Source: Littorina saxatilis (Eukaryota; Mollusca; Gastropoda; Littorinimorpha; Littorinidae). From it: 64,000 bases of DNA. Made by a program: the position numbers and the translations under genes. This document shows positions 26,972-39,799 of this stretch, in pieces. The stretch covers positions 25,541,450 through 25,605,449 of the forward strand of contig NC_090251.1 in NCBI RefSeq assembly GCF_037325665.1, written 5' to 3'. The notes beneath the pieces are model-generated. The model worked only from the letters and a program-made list of their open reading frames with translations, was not told where the DNA came from and did not search any database. Positions within the stretch are counted from its first letter, which is position 1; each line of letters begins with the position of its first letter.

Positions 26972-28132
26972 AGTGGTCTGCCCTTACCGGCCACCGGAGA
27001 AGGACGCAAATTTCGGAGCTCCGCAAAATTTGATAAGTATCTTCTCCTAAGCTACTATTGCTGACCGAAAGTTGACGAAGTTGAGCTATCTTCTTGGAAA
27101 ATCCAGGGGGAAGGTGACAGTACAACAGTTGCGTTGAGGTTTGCTGGGACGCCATCAGACCAAGCCAACATAGCTCACTACAGGAAGAAAAGCAGGTCAC
27201 AAGTAAAGCGTGATGAAACAAGAAGAAAGAGCTTGGTGCAACGCAAAGCAGCTGAAGCGGAACAGAACACAACGTCATCGGTAGAGGCCCCTGTCAACAA
27301 TAGCCGTGCTTCTTCTACCCAGCACGTGCAGGATGTGCAAACCAGTGTCACTCACGCACCTGCCCACTGTGACACTGCAAGCTCAACCACGTGCGAGAAC
27401 TGATGTCAACCCTGGGGTGTGTCGTGCTGTGACGTCACAGACAGCAGACGACGAAACCACTATAGCTGAACTGGCAGCAACGGACCGAGAGTTTGAACCA
27501 GATGATGTTTACGACTTAGCCTCACACTGCTCAAAGAACGTGCGACTTAAAGAGAAACTGTTAAACAGAAAGAGGAACCGCACTCTCACAAAAGTAGTGT
27601 GCGAAAGAAAAGGTGGAAAGAAGACGCTGATTGCAAGGGGAGACGACTACGTCCTGACATGCGACTGCGAAACAACACAGACAACGTCATTCCGAGAAGA
27701 GGAGGAAACGCCCCCACGTGTCCATCCGGCGTGTGCCCCATGTCGACCGCAACGTCTTTGGAGAAGAAATCGACCATCTCACTACTGACCTTCATGTCGT
27801 GTCTACACTGGTACAGTGCTACCTCCGTGCCATGCCAGACTGACTATTGTCGCTAAACTACAGGGCACACATATTTCATGTGTGTTTGTGACAAACCGCG
27901 ATCGATATGGAACAATACCGTATTCGAAACGGAAAAGTTATTTCCCGACTTGGATTACAAGTCGGATGCTTCGGACGGACCGAATCACGATGCATTGTTT
28001 TTGTGTAAGAGACTGAAACCAATGTGTACACTGATGTTCGTGGATCGTTCGATTACCCAACCCCCCAGCACCCCTTTGCTATAAACAATCTGAGTTTTCG
28101 CAAATAAACATTCTGATTCTGATTCTGATTCT
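26969..28132 (+). pseudogene. degenerate coding fragment of unknown family ending in a (TTCTGA)n tail
   Basis: Frames at 27134-27403 and 27306-27788 look protein-like: basic, with HYRKKSRSQVKRDETRRKSL, then acidic and cysteine-bearing stretches such as EFEPDDVYDL and LTCDCETTQ. No single intact reading frame covers the region, so it is broken. The segment ends with AAATAAA (28103) and about four TTCTGA units (28110-28132), the hallmark of a retroposed 3' end. I do not recognise the protein. It may be part of a retroelement or a retroposed gene copy. Confidence 0.4.
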
Positions 28133-28139
28133 CTCTCTC

Positions 28140-29054
28140 TCTCAACCTCTATCCTTGGAAAAAAAAAGTTCCATCACCATCATCGTCATCATCATCTCTT
28201 TCTCCCGTTCTGCCCTTCCACAAAACTTGAAAACAGTCCTCTCTCCTCGCCCCTTTTCATTGTATTAGTTCAATCCCCTACCTTCTTTGCCCCGCTACCT
28301 TTTAGTCGAACTCAGTCGTCCCAAACCCCCTCCCCCACCACTAACCCGGCTATAGACCCCTTCAAACTATTCCAACCCGGTCCGCGGCTTTATCTATCTC
28401 TTTTTCTATATTGAGCTTTGGGAATCGCACAGCAGCAGTGAAAGATGCAGCCACAGTCAATTTGCCAAAATGTCATGTTTTTTCAATGACGCCCACACAA
28501 CAAGATAGAGGCATCCTCCCCCCAGACTAGTATAAGCACAAACACATGTCTCTGTCTCTATGGAACTCGGAAGAGACTTTGATGCTGGTCTACAGCCGAT
28601 GTTGGGAGTATATTGAATGAAGACCACGCCTTCAATAGTGCAAGAGAAAAAGCGTGCATGAACTGAGAGTTAGGTTGTGTCTGAGAACGTTGACTCAGTC
28701 GGAATAGTAGTTTGCGCTGATCAAGCATACGAGTGGGTGTTTTTTTTATGCCAGTGTGTGTGCGTGCGTGTGTGTGTGTGTGTGTACAATGATTCCAGAC
28801 TTATATGGGCTAGACACTTTCCTTCACTTACAAACGGCCAGGGGCACCCGATATACAGAGAAAACTGTGCTGTTAAAATCTATCTCTGCAATTGGTTTCC
28901 ATCATAACACATCTGCCAGTGTTTTTATTTTGGACAAGGTCATCTTTCCACATGGGCACATTCCAAAAGTCTACATCCTAATGTTTACTTCAACAAATAT
29001 GAATATTTCCTGCATTTATTTCGTAACTCTTTGACGCCTATGTCAAAATAATGT
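28140..29054. other. no gene recognised
   Basis: Pyrimidine-rich stretch at 28120-28350 and a short (TG)n at 28757-28784. No coding support. Confidence 0.45.
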
Positions 29055-29117
<63 letters not shown>

Positions 29118-29156
29118 ACACACATACACACACACAGACACACACACACACACAAA
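29055..29156. repeat. (CA)n microsatellite
   Basis: About 50 CA units with CATA and CAGA variants. Confidence 0.95.
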
Positions 29157-31560
29157 CCCGGGATGTCTTCTCTGGTTCCATGACTTTGCCTCTCAACGCA
29201 TAAAATATTATCAAGTTACCAATTACATGTCAGTGCCAACTCTCCAACTCGTTAGAAGTTGGAAAGTGTGTAACTTGTATCATGCATATATATGCAGATC
29301 CATGAAGACTACCTTGACGAAGGTCAGCATCTTCACCGGGGTATTCTCCACGGAAACGTGACCAACAGCGCTCTGAAACCGTTCCTTTCCTTTCGTTACT
29401 GATACATGTTGTTACAACGGTTTGTATATTTTAAACTGATATAACACAACCCCTTCAGTCTACCGAGAATTGAAGAAATTACTGTTGAAACTCGACGCCC
29501 ATAAGGCCGCAGCGGCACTCTTGATCTCCGAGCATTCACTTAGTCATGTCCCTAATAGTAATAGGCACTAGTTTGAGGTTCCCTGTGAGGACGTTAAAGG
29601 CTGACATAGTCCTATCTAATTAGTTTAATTACTTCCAGGGCTTTTCCCATCGTTGCGGGGATGTATAAATTAAGCTTCCTGCAAAGTTTTAGGTTTGAAG
29701 TCCTTACCAATTACGAGAAATAATTAATTCTGTATTGCGTTGTTTAGCAACAGTTCTCCAGGACTTGGGCTATTTTTAGACCGTTGACGTCACTTCGTGA
29801 CGTTTCGTAAACCAAAGATGGCGTTTGAGACTGTTCTGTTTACATTCGACACTATCAACACCACTTTGCAATACTGAAATAATTTTTTCTGTGTTCGAAA
29901 GCTACAGCCAATCGTTATTGTATCCCCTTAGGTACAGTTTTATAACATTATTGGCACATGTAAACAATATGAATTAATTAATGAACGCTACGAATATGGC
30001 AGCCTTTAAAGATTATTCAGTCCGTCGGGCAGCACTCTCTTATTACAGAGTCCTTTCTTCGAACCACTAACAAAAGAAAAACTTGACGTTCAAATATGCA
30101 ACCAAATTAAGAGTTTGCCTGTACGAAATCGGCATAATCCTGTAGTCACAGACACGTGGCACTGGCTTGGTGTCAGGTTGGAGGCGGCATAGATAAACAA
30201 GGCTTTGAAGACACCCCCCCCCCCCCCCCCCCCACCCCCCTCCCGGCCTATCATAGTAGTATCCCACACAGAAACAGCTACATGTGCATTTCGCCTACTC
30301 AGCGAGATGGTCCTCGAGTTTTTGACGGAACGGAAACATTTTACTTTGGGCGAGAAATGTAACTTGATATAAATTACGCCTCGTCGGGAGAAGAGATCAT
30401 GTCATTCCACTCGCTGTGTGGATGCAGTTCTTGCTTTCTTCTCAAGGAATCAATCCTACATTACGAAGATAGCCCAAAACTCCTCAAGTTCCGTACCGTC
30501 AGAACTTTACTCTCGTCAAATTCTGACATATTCGGTCTAGCATGATCGATCAAGTATAGCGTCTACGTGTGCAGGCCAAAGAGCATAGCAGAAATCTATC
30601 CACATAGCGGCATACATGCTCCCCCTCTCAGCCAGAATAACAAAGAAAAAGTAATGCGACTAACTTTTAACTAGGAGGGAAAACACATCAGATCCCCTCC
30701 TCTCCCCTACCCCACCCCATTCAGTTGCAGAAAAAAAAGAGAAAAAAACTATGACGCTTTGATCTTCTTAATCTGGAACTAATGCAGAAAATGATTTACC
30801 TCCTGTGCATTTGTTTGTTTGTCCCTACTGAGGAAAACGGGGAACTTCAGCTGAATGTTAATCTTCATTCTTCTAGTGATCTCTTTCTTCTGCGCGTGGA
30901 GGCTAACTTTATTATGGTAGGTCGACCTGGGTAGTATATATGCGTTCGTGTTTGTGTGTGTGGTTGGGGGGGGGGGGGGGGAAGTGAAAAGATGAATACC
31001 GTAGAGGGACGAACGAAGGCTGAGCATGAGAGAAGAAGTGCGTAATTAACTACTCTATACTTAGATTCTAAAGCCTAATTTTACTCTCAGTTATCAGAGA
31101 AAATCACTTTTGTAAAACCCAGTAACGGTGCCAATAAAATTCCCATGAGATGAAAGAACGTTGCTGCAACTTCATACAAGGGGCGCTGGATGCGGCAAGA
31201 GTTCGGTGTCTGCCAATACAGCGAAGTGGCAGCCCCGAGGCCCACAACCTAAAGCGGAAAATCAACTTCGTAATCTGCTCTCAACGGGGGATGTTCCCCT
31301 AGAAAATGGAGTCTGAAACACAGGCGCGTGAAGCTGGTTTAATGGCCGGACGGGCGGGGTAGAGGGGTGTTGCTGTTCTTCCAAGCTTTTCTATTTCATG
31401 TAACCGTTGGAGCGCCAAGTGCATCATGAATCGTTCATACTTACAAGTCAAGAACTTGAGAGTATAGTATACCACTCACAAGATCCGTTCCCTTTACAAC
31501 GTCAACCACTCAAACTAAAGTGCATCATCATGCAATAGGAATCAAATTTATTTTAATTCG
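29157..31560. other. no gene recognised; poly-C and poly-G tracts
   Basis: A poly-C run lies at 30214-30232 and poly-G at 30966-30981. A palindromic GACGTCACTTCGTGACGT (about 29785-29802) stands just before AAGATGGCG (29816), reminiscent of CRE and YY1-type promoter sites, but no coding exon was found nearby. Confidence 0.4.
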
Positions 31561-31561
<1 letters not shown>

Positions 31562-31606
<45 letters not shown>

Positions 31607-31667
31607 ACTGAACGGTTTACGATTGTCGGTTAACGGTATGTCCATAAAAACAACAACTAAACTAAAC

Positions 31668-31731
<64 letters not shown>
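31562..31731. repeat. two (AAC)n microsatellites
   Basis: AAC arrays at 31562-31603 and 31670-31731 are separated by unique sequence with ACTAAACTAAAC. Confidence 0.95.
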
Positions 31732-32103
31732 AACTAACAACACGGAAATATACCAGACATTTCTGGTTAAGACGGATTATGCTTTTACGTAAGGCTCAGG
31801 TGATCATCACCAAACCTCCGAAAAGCTATCTTTGACCCCATCCCAAGCCAGTGCCGTGTGCCTGTGGTCCGAGAAAAAACGCCATGCAGACAGAACTGGA
31901 ATAATCTACCTGCCGATACACTACCTTAATCCTAACTCGCAGAGCTCTTGATTATGCTGAAGTTTCCTGAGCATGCTTCTGATTTTGTGTCTGCTGAGGT
32001 GTTACTGCTTTTCCAGCATGTGTTATAAATCTGACATGTGGCAAGATGATCGATGGTTCCCACGAAACACTGTTGCCCACAGACGCGGCACAGGCGCGCA
32101 CGT

Positions 32104-32126
32104 GCACACACACACACACACACACT

Positions 32127-32167
<41 letters not shown>

Positions 32168-32212
32168 TGACACATACCGTCACACACACACACGCACGCA
32201 CACACAAACACA
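32104..32212. repeat. (CA)n compound microsatellite
   Basis: CA repeats with CACTGACACA and CACGCA interruptions. Confidence 0.95.
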
Positions 32213-32645
32213 CAGATCTATTCAAATCTGCAAAATCGCTTTCACAGAGAGCACAATATTTGTTCGGTTTTTTTTCCTGCACAATTCTCCTTTCTGCTTC
32301 ACTTCAGTTACCATAACCTTCCCCAAAACTTAAACTGGTAAGATTATTGTGCGATAAATCAGGTTGTGTTTAGTGTTCGTGTTCTGTGTTGGTCGTATTT
32401 TTTCCCTTAATCCTAGCTTCTTGTTCGTGTCATTCAACGTTTGTGTATTTTGCTCGCATAAGTAGGTTATGCCTGCCGGATTCGCGTGAAAGGGTGGTCG
32501 TACAAAAATGACGTACGTAAACCATTCTTGCAGTAAAAGTTGCAGAAAGAAAATGTGCTTGAAAACAACAAACTTTACTTCGTGTAACTTTTTATGTCCA
32601 ATTTTCGTCCCTTTGTCTATCAATTTTGCTCAAACATACTTGTCC

Positions 32646-32929
32646 CAGGGCCGGACCAAATGAGTTGTAAGGGGGGGGTTCCTCCTTTTTTGGGGGGGGG
32701 CAAATCAGCGAAGTGGCGAAGCAGGCGCGCGAACTAGGGGGGTCCGGGGGCATGCTCCCCTGGAAAATTGTTGAAAAACGGTTAAAATCTGTGCAATCTG
32801 GGCCTTGTTTTGAGGGTTTAAGAGCAGCATTGTTTTGGTGCTAAAACTAGTAAAAGTCAAAGCAAGGTACATGCTTTTTCCAGGGGTGGGGTTCCGGAAC
32901 CCCTGGAACCCCCCCTGGGTCCGGCCCTG
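32646..32929. mobile_element. hAT-like MITE 1
   Basis: Terminal inverted repeats CAGGGCCGGACC (32646) and GGTCCGGCCCTG (ending 32929) are flanked by TTGTCC on both sides (32640-32645 and 32930-32935). That is 6 bp visible, against the 8 bp usual for hAT. The 284-bp interior is non-coding. A G-rich core (32725-32760) is shared with MITE 2 at 41860. Confidence 0.7.
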
Positions 32930-32935
32930 TTGTCC

Positions 32936-33518
32936 GGAAAAGGTCACTCTTGGTTAGTGCCGCCCAAGATTGCCCGTTATCGCAAATAAGACAATGCGAT
33001 TGCTTCTAACCACGAAGAAATCAAAAGTGAAAAATTAATGGGGACTTTGAAAGGTAACATGCAATAATAGTCCATTCACTCACCCGAGCAATAACCGACT
33101 TCACAGGCATGCAGCCGTGTTATGCTCTTGACGTAGTACAAACAGCTGCAGCAGAAACACCTTGACCGAAGAACTGAGTCGCTGGGAAACTAGCAAGAGC
33201 AGAAAACTGAACAGAAAGTGATCTAGACTTGTTGACGAAATATCCAACCAAGACTGGGTGCCCGTGCGCGCGCCTCTCCCCGCTCAGCACTAGGTGTTGC
33301 CAAGGCCGCGACACGGTATTTTTCTTGGCAACCTGAGACTGATTTTCACCTGTGAAACTGCTTCCCAAACTCTCTGACAGCTGCTGCAACAATATGCTCG
33401 AGGCAGGGCCAGTGGAGCAGAGCGGTCTGTGGAGACGATTTTCTGTGTGTATTTTCTTTGAACCCCAAGCTTGCTGGTTGTGTTCGAGTCATTGACAAAG
33501 TAACCTAAAGCACGGCCA
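32936..33518. other. no gene recognised
   Basis: No supported feature. Confidence 0.45.
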
Positions 33519-33523
33519 TCATC

Positions 33524-33570
<47 letters not shown>

Positions 33571-33571
33571 C
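33519..33571. repeat. (AAC)n microsatellite
   Basis: About 17 AAC units. Confidence 0.95.
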
Positions 33572-34337
33572 GTTGCCCATGCCAAAACATATGGTTAAAT
33601 CGGCGTGGGGAGTGCTAAACTGAGCCAACAGGAGCTTGTATCAATTAACATAATTATATATATGGCTTGGTCCAGTTGGTCCAGCAAAGCACCTTCCCGT
33701 GAAACAATGAAAACCGAAAACCAACAACCGATTCCAGAAGGTTATACGGGACAGGTGCTTTATTGATCGACTGGACCATGCCGAGGTCGACACTCCACAA
33801 TACAAGCTCCTGTGGCTAAAACAGTCTCGACATACGGGGAGAGTGGGTGTTGCATGCATGGTGCAGCAGGTTGGTATAGGTCTTTGACTTTGTCAAGTTA
33901 TATGATCAGCCCCGCAAACATCTGTCTGTGCGTTCGGTTGAGAAAAAATGCTGCGTGCAGTATGCACAGTCTGTTTACGCCTGCATGCCTGCTGGTTTGA
34001 TACACCTTCTCTTTTCACGTATGTCTACATCTATTATATGTATACATGCATGAGAGATAGTGAGAGAGATATGTGTGTGTGTGTGTGGGGGGGGGGGGGG
34101 TACTGAAACAGACAGATAGAGGCAGAGTGTGAAATCCGCGGTTTACATGAAATGGGTTGTGTTCTACCTAGGCTGACACAGTATCAGCCACTCAGTGCGG
34201 GGGGGGGGGGGGGGGGGTGGGGGGGTGGGCAAACGACTGAGAATTACTCGTCAACTGGTATTATTCAAAGATACATTCCTTCTGGTCAAAACCATCATGC
34301 AAAGCTGCTCAATATCTGCCAAATCAATGCACACACA
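33572..34337. other. no gene recognised; two poly-G tracts
   Basis: Poly-G at 34087-34100 after (TG)n, and at 34199-34226. No coding support. Confidence 0.45.
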
Positions 34338-34774
34338 CCACCATAAAGACCATCCCCTCCTCATCGTGGTATGGTGGTGAAACAGAGGCTCTCCCTTGAA
34401 TTGGCGGACAGGTTGGTTGCTGGCTAACGGGGCTCTGGTGAAGACGGAGGTGTGCTGGACAGTACCGGTGTGACGGCACAGAGGCCCAAGGACACAAGCG
34501 GTCATCTCAGCAACCTCCAAACGGGTAGACTGGACTCGTCAACCCTGGCAGGTAACCAGTCTAGGAGAAGGAAAACTCCGAAATAGAACCACGGGCAGAC
34601 CAAGCTCAACAGCCCAGGAAGGCAATTGGTCTAGGGGAGGGACCCCTGACCAACGTCCAAGGCCGAAGTCAGTCGGAGATGCGGGACCCCCTGGGTGCCA
34701 AAAAGCGCTGCATCACGCAAATCACAAAATGAAGAATCTAGTGAACGACGAAGAAGAAGAAGAATGCACACACA
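34326..34774 (+). mobile_element. retroposon with (GAA)n tail and 12-bp target duplication
   Basis: AATGCACACACA occurs at 34326-34337 and 34763-34774. The insert (34338-34762) ends GTGAACGACGAAGAAGAAGA. This terminus resembles the 3' ends at 3598 and 58030, so it belongs to the same 3'-end group. No tRNA-like head or coding domain was recognised. It is either a 5'-truncated LINE 3' UTR or an unusual SINE. Confidence 0.6.
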
Positions 34775-35845
34775 TGCTGCCTCTCTGTCAGGATAGTGTC
34801 ACTGAAAAGGAATGGGATTAACTTGACAGGAGATTTCTTGTTCAAGAGGGTCCCTACAGAACCCCTGTGTTCCTCAAGAGTTCTGGACCAAAACGAAGCA
34901 ACACCGGCGCGTCTTGAAGTAACCACCCTGCTATCTGCATGATTGAAGTTCAGCAAAGAATACCCATTCTACACAAGAAGCAGGCAGGCTGTAGATTATT
35001 GGTATGTGTCCAAGTGTAAGAATGGTTAAGTGTTATCCCGACCTGTACAAACCTGGAAGATCTAGCTATGATGAATAACATTATCGTTTACACTGTTGGG
35101 AATGCCGCATCTTCAACTAAAATGGCCGGTGGCCTCGATTGGAACAGCTAAACCAAAGAGAAACACCCGAGATGCCTTGAATTGTGCAGTTTGTTGTCCT
35201 TATTTACCTGACACGGTTATGTGAAACGCACACCAGTAGTTATAGGGGAGCGAAAACTCAAACGGAGCAAACATAGACATCCAAGGATAGGACAGAAATA
35301 CACTGACTGCCTCCCGAATGCAAACACAAAGGGATGCAATAAACAGCTCCTGATGGGTGTACTTGTAAACGTGTGGCTTGGCAGTAACACACACACATTT
35401 CCTGCAAGAGTCATGCATACATACATAGTTACATACATACAGCGATTTTTGTCCCCCAGCTTTCTGTTTTGTAGGCTATAACAACCCCATAAACCCGAAC
35501 AAACAAGACCATCTCTCGCAAGTATTTGAGCACAAGTTATTATTTTCTCAGTAAATATGAAAGGGGATATATCTCTCTCTGGAGTATCATCCGATCGCAC
35601 ACGTTCTCATTATTTTGTCAGTAAATATGATCGTGGGCGCAGGCACGCTCAGTCAATGGAAAATATTGACGACTGCGCCTCTGCAAACACTGACCGGCAA
35701 TACCCATGGTTGAACCGAGGCACATAATTAAAGCTCGGGATTCTACCTCACTATTTGTACGCCTGCATTTGCAGTTCGGTTCTTACTAAAATAAAAAGAA
35801 ACTATATGTAGCGGATATAACTGTCGTCAACACGAGGCGTGGGTA
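34775..35845. other. no gene recognised
   Basis: The phrase TTATTTTGTCAGTAAATATGA is nearly repeated at about 35537 and 35608. Nothing else was seen. Confidence 0.4.
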
Positions 35846-35951
35846 TGTGTCTGTGTGTGTGTGTGTGTGTGTGTCTGTGGGTGGGGGGTGATGCGTGTGT
35901 GTGTGTGTGTGTGCGCGTGTGTGTGTGTCAGTGTGCGCCGTGAGTATGTGC

Positions 35952-35986
<35 letters not shown>

Positions 35987-36000
35987 CGTGTGTGTGTGCG
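35846..36000. repeat. (TG)n compound microsatellite
   Basis: TG repeats with interruptions by CTGTGGGTGGGG and GCGCC. Confidence 0.95.
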
Positions 36001-36812
36001 GAGGTCCCACAAATTCGTATGTGTGTGTAAAATATCATCTGCACACCTTACTCTTATTTTGGCAGGTTGTAATAACAGGCAAACGCATCTATATCTCCAC
36101 ACAGGTTTGGTAAAGAGTTCAGCCGTCTGTTTTCTTCATAACTTGAGTAGCTGGCAATTCTGATCCACACTGAGAATACCTGTGGGTGGTTCGCTGCCAG
36201 TGCAACTGTTTACATGTATTTGTACATCGGGATACTGAGATGGGAGCAGTGTTGCAAAATTCAGTCGCAAATTCACAAGTAACTTTAGTCGATTTCTTCA
36301 CAAATACACATACAAAAACGCACAGGCACACAGACACAGATACACACACAGACAGAAGCCACACAAAAAACCACAAAAACATACACAGACAAACAAACTC
36401 ACAAAAGTTGAATAATGACGCTCCTGCACCACTTTAAATCATACCATCTGACCCAGATGTCAAGAAATGACCATAGATCACATTACAATCGCGTGTAGCC
36501 TTTCTCATGTGCTTGAATTTCCCTAGTAACTGCGGAAAGTCAAAATTTGCACATAATGCGCTTGAAATGTGTAAATACTTGAAGGCCAACGTTCACAAAC
36601 ACATTGAAGCAATGAAACAAATCGATGATTGTATGATGCTATGACACCTTAGGCCAAAGTACAAACGGTAGTTTTGTGATGATATGTCATTTGTGAGGAA
36701 TTACAGGTGATTTTGTGCAGAAACTTACGTCGCGTGTCTCCCTTCGGACAGAAAAATAAGGGTGCAACCGCTTCGGACAGATTTGCCTAGTGCAACCACG
36801 GTATACGGTGTG
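36001..36812. other. no gene recognised
   Basis: A CA/CAGA-rich patch lies at 36305-36370. No coding support. Confidence 0.4.
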
Positions 36813-37257
36813 AACACGCTTTTCTGTATGTCTATTCTTTTTAGCTTACTGAGTTTGTTTTTAATCCATAACATATCATATCTATATGTTTTTGGAATCA
36901 GGGACCGACAAGGAATAAGATGAATTGTTTTTAAATCGATTTCGGAAAATTAATTTTAATCATACTTTTTATATTTTTAATTTTCAGAGCTTGTTTGTAA
37001 TCCAAATATAACATATGTATATGTTTTTGGAATGAGAAAATGACGAAGAATAAGATGAAATTGTTTTTAGATCATTTAATAAAAAAAAAATTTTAATTAC
37101 AAGTTTGCGATTTTTAATGACCAAACTCATTCATTAGTTTTTAAGCCACCAAGCTGAAATGCAATACCAAATTCCGGCCTTCGTCGAAGATTGCTTTGCC
37201 AAAATTGCAATCAATTTGATTGAAAAATGAGGGTGTGACAGTGCCGCCTCAACTTTT

Positions 37258-37707
37258 ACAAAAGGCCTGGGGTGTTGCAGGTAGCTCTGTTTCCTCCTTG
37301 GGGATGAAGCTACCAGGGGAAGGGATTGTGTTGGAGGTGCGGGTAGAGGGGTAGCCCTCCCGGTGCTCCCCCTTGGACCTCCCTAGTCTAGGACCCTGGG
37401 TCTTCGCGAGGTGGCCATTGTGGCGTAATCCCTCCGGACTAGCATAACGTTTCCCTATCCCAAGACCGACCGTGCGTGGTCTATGACCACATCCTCTACG
37501 AGGTGACCCTATCAACTAGGCAGCGCAAGCCCCTAGGCGAAACACGGCGGATCTAGAGGAGAGAACCTCGATAAAAAATTTGAGCTGCCATGAAGACGGA
37601 GCATGTTGGCTGAGGACAGCGGGCAGACCTCCTGTGCCGACACCCATCTACAGGAGAAAACCAGGCATGCACGCATCAAACCCAACATGGCCTGGCCACA
37701 AAAGGCC
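37258..37707. mobile_element. unidentified 430-bp insertion with perfect 10-bp target duplication
   Basis: ACAAAAGGCC flanks the insert at 37258-37267 and 37698-37707. Intact family members have a single CACGAAAAGCC at that place. The insert (37268-37697) is GC-rich and has no poly-A, simple-repeat tail or obvious inverted ends. Superfamily unknown. Confidence 0.65.
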
Positions 37708-37825
37708 GGATATGACGTCATCAAAGGTATTTATTGTAAAAATGAAAACAACGTCCGGGGATATTATTCCCAGGAACTCTCATGTCAAATTTCATAAAGA
37801 TCGGTCCAGTAATTTACTCTGAATC

Positions 37826-37830
<5 letters not shown>

Positions 37831-37877
<47 letters not shown>
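37831..37877. repeat. (CA)n microsatellite within copy C
   Basis: About 23 CA units at the same internal position as the microsatellite of copies A, B and D. Confidence 0.95.
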
Positions 37878-37945
37878 ACGACCCTCGTCTCGATTCCCCC
37901 TCTATGTTAAAACATTTAGTCAAAACTTGACTTACTTATTTTTGA

Positions 37946-38760
37946 TGATTGTGATAACTTGACGTTTTAATGCAGTGCAAAGTGACGGATTAGGCCTATT
38001 TTGAGTACTTTCCATCACCCTGAATATCAGTGGGTTTCCAAGTTGTGCGTTCAACAGAACCAACTTTCCAAATCCCTGAATACACTTGTTTGTTTGTTTG
38101 TTTGTTTGTTTGTTTGTGGTTGCGCACTTGATTGTATTCCTCAGTTAGTTTCGGTCAGTTTCGACTAATAGTAGACCTACGGCGAAAGTGCGGACACTGC
38201 GGCACAGTGGAGTCATTGGGCATAATCTCACGCAGAGCAGAACTCTCGGTGATTACACAACACCAACTTCCAAGTTTCGGGAAATGTTTTTCTGGAAAGA
38301 AACATAAACTAATACCTACCGGCACGCAGCGAATGTCTGAGAGAGTTGTGACGTAATCTGCAGACACGTGCAGCACGCGTTCCGGGCATGCGCTACTGAT
38401 CCAGTGACATGACGTCACACCGGCATTAAAGCACGTGCGAGAGACATGGGGATTATTTCGGCTTTACTCACACATCTGCTGAATGCGGCGAATAGCATTA
38501 ATACCGTGTGTGTGTGCTATCTCCCGAATTCCCCCTTCAAACTGGTGTGACGTCGCGTACTGAAAGATTCATTCAGTGCCAGTGACGACGAAGAACGTAC
38601 CTCACACCGTGGGCGCAGTGATCTGTTTTTAGAGATTACGATTTTTATTTAAAAATAAAGAAAAAAGTTTTTGATGTTTTTTTGCAGCCATTGAATCTGG
38701 TATATCAAACGATACCAAGGAAATGTAACGTTTGCTTCTTCAGTGTTTTTGTGGCTGTTT
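37946..38760. other. no gene recognised; (TTTG)n tract
   Basis: TTTG repeats at 38089-38117. A consensus CRE palindrome TGACGTCA at 38410-38417 has no neighbouring coding exon. Confidence 0.4.
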
Positions 38761-38762
38761 TT

Positions 38763-39641
38763 ATATTTAGTCAAGTTTTGACTAAATATTTTAACATCGA
38801 GGGGGAATCGAAACGAGGGTCGTGGTGTATGTGCGTGTGTGTGTGCGTGCGTGCGTGCGTGCGTGTGTGTGTGTGTGTAGAGCGATTCAGACTAAACTAC
38901 TGGACCGATCTTTATGAAATTTGACATGAGAGTTCCTGGGTATGAAATCCCCGAACGTTTTTTTCATTTTTTTGATAAATGTCTTTGATGACGTCATATC
39001 CGGCTTTTCGTGAAAGTTGAGGCGGCACTGTCACGCCCTCATTTTTCAACCAAATTGGTTGAAATTTGGTTAAGTAATCTTCGACGAAGCCCGGGGTTCG
39101 GTATTGCATTTCAGCTTGGTGGCTTAAAAATTAATTAATGACTTTGGTCATTAAAAATCTGAAAATTGTAAAAAAAAAATAAAAATTTATAAAACGATCC
39201 AAATTTACGTTTATCTTATTCTCCATCATTTGCTGATTCCCAAAACATATAAATATGTTATATTCGGATTAAAAACAAGCTCTGAAAATTAAATATATAA
39301 AAATTATTATCAAAATTATATTGTCGAAATCAATTTAAAAACACTTTCATCTTATTCCTTGTCGGTTCCTGATTCCAAAACTATATAGATATGATATGTT
39401 TGGATTAAAAACACGCTCAGAAAGTTAAAACGAAGAGAGGTACAGAAAAGCGTGCTATCCTTCTCAGCGCAACGAATATCCCGCTCTTCTTGTCAATTCC
39501 ACGGGCACTGCCTTTGCCACGGGCGGTGGAGTGACGATGCTACGAGTATACGGTCTTGCTGCGTTGCGTTGCGTTCAGTTTCATTCTGTGAGTTCGACAG
39601 CTACTTGACTAAATATTGTATTTTCGCCTTACGCGACTTGT
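38763..39641 (-). mobile_element. hairpin-ended repeat family, copy D
   Basis: A full-length copy in reverse orientation. The terminal hairpin is ATATTTAGTCAAG/TTTTGACTAAATAT (38763-38789) and the far end is CGCGACTTGT at 39641. It is nearly identical to copy B, with a TG microsatellite in the expected internal position (38832-38878). Confidence 0.75.
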
Positions 39642-39799
39642 TTTCTCTCTCTCGTTGTCTCGAACGATCGAAATGAGTAGGCCTATTTAACATGCCAGGG
39701 AAACATATCCTACGACTTCACGGGAGGCAAACTTTCTCTGTTTGTGTTGTCAGTCCTGAGTTTTCAGTCTGCCAATAACATTGACAGATTTCCGTGATG

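Larger units (their letters stand above)
36813..37945 (+). mobile_element. hairpin-ended repeat family, copy C (older, interrupted)
   Basis: It matches copy B from ACGCTTTTCTG to TTTAGTCAAAACTTGAC, but with many more differences. The left 170 bp are missing and the terminal hairpin is eroded. A foreign 430-bp segment is inserted at 37268-37697. It is older than copies A, B and D. Confidence 0.65.

Noticed and set aside
29785-29830. CRE/YY1-like promoter
   Set aside because: Motifs are present, but no downstream exon or transcript evidence was found. Noted only within the intergenic entry.
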